The position numbers and the translations under genes are program-made. This document shows positions 8,742 through 11,592 of a stretch of DNA of 11,592 bases, in pieces (the stretch's first letter is position 1; every line of letters starts with the position of its first letter). This DNA comes from Physocladia obscura (Eukaryota > Chytridiomycota > Chytridiomycetes > Chytridiales > Chytriomycetaceae), in assembly GCA_027596945.1 (NCBI GenBank), contig JADGJH010001164.1, positions 1 to 11,592 of the forward strand. The letters run 5' to 3'. A model generated the notes under the pieces. It saw nothing but the letters and a program-made list of their open reading frames with translations. It had not been told where the DNA came from and searched no databases.

Positions 8742-8825
8742 ATATTCCAGTAAGTTTATCAAAGGTTGATAGTAGAATTTAAGTTTGAAAGTTGAGAGAG
8801 TTTTTTATTTGTTAAGATTTTGCAC

Positions 8826-9016
8826 AAAAAGGAAATCCAGAGTCCTCTTTATAGCTTTTTTTGTACTTGAGATGTCTCTGAATTTGAAATAATTTGAAAT
8901 AATTTGAAATAGTATTTCAAATACATACATTTCAAATAGTATTTGAATTTGTATTTCAAGTACATCTATTTCAAATATATCAGTATAAAGGCATCCTCGA
9001 GTTTTTCTTTTCAATG
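8826..9016. repeat. Imperfect foldback repeat (MITE-like) about 190 bp
   Basis: The two halves are roughly reverse complementary. CTTTATA at 8848-8854 pairs with TATAAAG at 8984-8990; TGTACTTGAGAT near 8862-8873 resembles the reverse complement of the CAAGTACATCT stretch near 8958-8968; and the centre is built of TTTGAAAT words and their complements. The core has a perfect palindrome, ATTTGAAAT (8902-8910) and ATTTCAAAT (8914-8922). It lies just upstream of the transposase relic on the same strand, so it could be a terminal or subterminal part of that element, or a separate miniature element. A minus-strand reading frame across it (9014-8805) is a by-product of the repeat. Confidence 0.55.
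8881..8910. repeat. Tandem repeat, three exact copies of a 10-mer
   Basis: AATTTGAAAT is repeated exactly three times head to tail. It lies at the centre of the foldback repeat, and its complement-like form appears repeatedly up to about 8977. Confidence 0.9.
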
Positions 9017-10397
9017 AAAATATGTTTGAGAAAAATCAAACAAATATGGTTTTTCTGTGATTGTTAAAATGATTGATGTTATAGTGAATGGCAGTTGGTT
9101 CCTTCACTTAGTTTTTGTTGACTTTAGACAAATAACTGTTCTGTTTAGTTAATAAATAGCTTAATATCTTTATTAATAAACTAAAGTTGACTGTGCCAAC
9201 TGGGAATACATGTGCTGTGGCCATCAACATATTCAGATCTGTTGGTACAAAAGACTGTGGATGCCTCCATAGTATCTTGCAACTGTCTTTTGTCTTTCTA
9301 CATTTTCTAACTGTTTCTATTAATTTCTAATACAATTATTTATGAAAATGCTTATGTTCAAAACCCTTGTATGTTACAGAGCATCTCTCACTCTCATCTC
9401 TAGTCTACTATGCAAGCCATGCTCTTGTGTATGATGATCCAGAAGAGTGTGTGTTTTTAGGCATTTGAACATTATAGTAAGTGGAGTGAGTCTCTTACTA
9501 TATTAACTAGTGAACATACCAGTTTCTTCTCAATAGTTTTCTGTTGATTCTGTGGCTCCTCTGCAGTAGTGTATCACAGTAAAAACAACAGATTGTTGAA
9601 ACAGCATCAGTTTAATCTTTTCATAAAGATTGTTTGCTTTTATCAACAGCACATAAATAAAGCAATTTTATATTTTAACTTTATTGAAATAAGCTAAGAC
9701 AAACAATTTATTTCTTTTATTTGAGAAGAAACAAACAAACTTTAAATTAATAAAGAAAGATTTATACTTGTTTTGTAATACACATCGCTTACCACAGAGT
9801 TGTATATACTTCAACAAGTATAGTTGCTTTACTTCATTTAAGAATAAAGCAGGATTTTTTCAATATTGGTCAACCAATCATTTTGACAAGTTGGACTGTT
9901 TTTTTTGAATAGCTGATGTTGCTCCTTCTCCAGCTTTGTATTGACTGATTCAACTTGAAATAGTTGATGGCTGCTTGCAAAATAACTTTGCTATTTGAGT
10001 TTGCTACAGTCCTTGGTAGTAGTAGCATAGATAGCATGATTTCAAACAGCTGGAGTTGCAGGTGTGTGCAGTACAAGCTCTTGTAATCCTATTATGGTAT
10101 GTTTGCAGTTCTGGGCAGCATTCTGTCATTGATAGTCAGCAACGGCACAATTGGTATGTGTCATTTTAGAGATTGCTGCCAAATTTTGATTTTGTGTCAA
10201 AATCCCAATATGTGGAGTCACAAACAAAAACCTCAGCAAGCTTAAAATCAGAAATTTCAAAGGTTTTGAAAGTTTCTTGGAAGTAGCAAGCACTTCAAAT
10301 AAACCATCTTTGGCTATTCAAGCAAAATGTTTTTATACTTATATTTATTTTATGAATTTTTATTTAATTTTAATTTTTAATTAAATATTTTTTTTAA
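9017..10397. other. AT-rich stretch with no recognisable gene
   Basis: No gene is seen on either strand; frames are short and without family motifs. It contains an inverted repeat ACAAAAGAC (9247-9255) and GTCTTTTGT (9285-9293), and a small hairpin TATACTT (9805-9811) and AAGTATA (9816-9822). A stretch around 9372-9520 (TGTTACAGAGCATC..., rich in CTCTC) has the look of LTR or untranslated DNA but no matching end was found. The segment 10340-10400 is almost purely A and T. Confidence 0.4.
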
Positions 10398-10628
10398 TTT
10401 GGAATACCTACTCCTGCCACATTGCAGGTATGTCAAGGAAAAATTGAATCAGTAATAAATACGGAATTCAACCAAGTAATTGTTGTGTTTGCAGCAGAAT
10501 TGGATGCTGTTCACAGCAAAGACTGTTCCATAAACCCAGACAGCTGCCTTCACAGAGAAATTCATAGTCACAAAGCTCATTTAAAACTTACAGCTCACCT
10601 GAAAACATTAATCAAAATAAAACCCTAA
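10398..10628 (+). pseudogene. Unidentified coding-like fragment, 76 codons
   Basis: A plus-strand frame is open from after TAA at 10395-10397 to TAA at 10626-10628, with no ATG near its left edge. It reads QGKIESVINTEFNQVIVVFA, then AELDAVHSKDCSINPDSCLH and ends in a basic His- and Lys-rich tail. The texture is protein-like and the opposite strand is less convincing. CATTGCAG (10419-10426) could be a splice acceptor, so it might be an exon or an element fragment. I do not recognise the family. Confidence 0.3.
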
Positions 10629-10699
10629 AAAAAAAATTGAATGCCAAAACCCTGAGTGTTGACATTCAAACTGCCACTAAATTGAGTCAATTTAATGAT

Positions 10700-10996
10700 T
10701 CAAAATTTGAAATTAAAAAACTCCTGTTGTATCTGTTGCCGACTGATTTTTGCCAATACCCAGTATTCTTTTTTTTTTGCAATAGCATTAGTTTTGGTTT
10801 CTTTTTCATCCACAGCCTCTTGCTGCCCTGATTAGACTTTGTCAAAGGTATAGATTTGCTTAGTCACTACCATCTTGTTTTCACATACTGGCACCTTTTT
10901 AACAGATAATTTGATGCTTGAGGCTGCAAACACATCAATCACAGTCTTGGCAATTTTTTTGCGCACTTTGAATATCTGCAGATCAAACATTCCCAT
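10700..10996 (-). pseudogene. Unidentified coding-like frame with one internal stop, 98 codons
   Basis: From ATG at 10996 the minus strand reads MGMFDLQIFKVRKKIAKTVI, then DVFAASSIKLSVKKVPV and KQIYTFDKV. It meets TAA at 10834-10832 and continues in the same frame with SGQQEAVDEKETKTNAIAKK and YWVLAKISRQQ to TGA at 10702-10700. Protein-like sequence on both sides of the stop in one frame suggests a recently disabled coding segment. Upstream in the same frame, near 11170-11090, LLGKLGEKPIAIETW also looks coding-like but is followed by several stops. The family is unknown; the basic, lysine-rich nature is its only clear property. Confidence 0.35.
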
Positions 10997-11219
10997 TTAG
11001 CATTGCTACTTTGACATTTTTATTTTGGTCAAAAAGATCCCTGTTTACTCAAACAAATCAGTGATTGTCTTTAGAGTAAGGTGTTACCAAGTTTCTATAG
11101 CAATGGGCTTTTCACCAAGTTTCCCTAGCAAATCAGTGGCCCAACTTTGTCTTCGCTGGAAAAGCAAACAGGTCTTGCTTTTCATATTTGCAAAGATTAA
11201 TGAGTCCCACAGTTAAAGA

Positions 11220-11592
11220 AAGTGGGCAGTATTAAAATTTGCATTACCCTGTGGTGGAGTACATGAAATAAAACCCAAAAATAAATTCAAATGTCATTTT
11301 ATTTCAATACACATCAAGAAATGATAAGTTTATTCTCCAGACATAATAACTTAACTTTCACATTTTTGCTTTATCATTTACAAATAAACATAAACTAATA
11401 ATCAAGTTATAAAGTTATTCTCTAAATTATTTCATTCACAAAGAATGAAGAAATGACAATGATGTTTTGTTTCTTGCAGGACCTAAACACACAAAAACAA
11501 TAAATCAACTTACAGAACTGCTTAGGCTATAACTCCATCAATGGGGAACAGATCAAAGCAGTATAACAGTATTAGTTAACATATTATTTGCA
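11220..11592. other. AT-rich end of window with no recognisable gene
   Basis: No gene is seen. TTTCTTGCAG ending at 11480 resembles a 3' splice site, but no convincing exon follows: the frame reading GPKHTKTINQLTELLRL stops after about 20 codons. Confidence 0.35.

Noticed and set aside
8805..9014. Minus-strand frame of 69 codons with repeated FEI/FEM words
   Set aside because: Produced by translating the TTTGAAAT foldback repeat; not a real protein.
9116..9229. TGTTGA ... TCAACA ends suggesting a short solo LTR
   Set aside because: The interval is only about 115 bp and no flanking target-site duplication is visible.

Overview
The window is nuclear DNA from a eukaryote, most likely a fungus and possibly an early-diverging one. 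Spliceosomal introns with clean GT..AG ends, a mitochondrially targeted ATP synthase alpha subunit that reads fungal-like by eye, a Cwc15 spliceosome protein, a Ty1/copia relic and a fungal-style Tc1/mariner transposase relic all point that way. The lineage cannot be fixed from sequence alone. There is no sign of bacterial organisation.

Layout. (1) About 75-975, plus strand: broken 3' part of a Ty1/copia pol gene (end of reverse transcriptase plus RNase H), followed by T-rich non-coding DNA that may begin with a decayed 3' LTR. (2) 1608-3752, minus strand: complete five-exon gene for mitochondrial F1 ATP synthase subunit alpha (ATP1), 555 aa once spliced. (3) 3753-4064: compact divergent promoter region holding a perfect 23-bp palindrome. 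(4) 4065-5004, plus strand: complete three-exon gene for pre-mRNA-splicing factor Cwc15, 234 aa, whose last coding exon is only 11 nt including the stop. (5) 5005-11592: AT-rich DNA with no intact gene. It contains a decayed plus-strand coding region of unknown family (6964-7985), a Tc1/mariner transposase relic on the minus strand meeting it tail to tail (7995 to about 8741), a roughly 190-bp foldback repeat next to the transposase (8826-9016), and several short coding-like patches of unknown origin (5171-5353 minus, 5876-6019 plus, 6606-6797 minus, 10398-10628 plus, 10700-10996 minus).

The two intact genes serve unrelated housekeeping tasks, mitochondrial ATP synthesis and spliceosome activation. 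They share only a short divergent promoter. They form a small island, visibly richer in G and C, between stretches of decayed mobile-element DNA. I found no clear new biological system. The best candidates for a second look are the unidentified coding relic at 6964-7985, the promoter palindrome, the tiny last exon of CWC15, and the stop-interrupted frame at 10700-10996.
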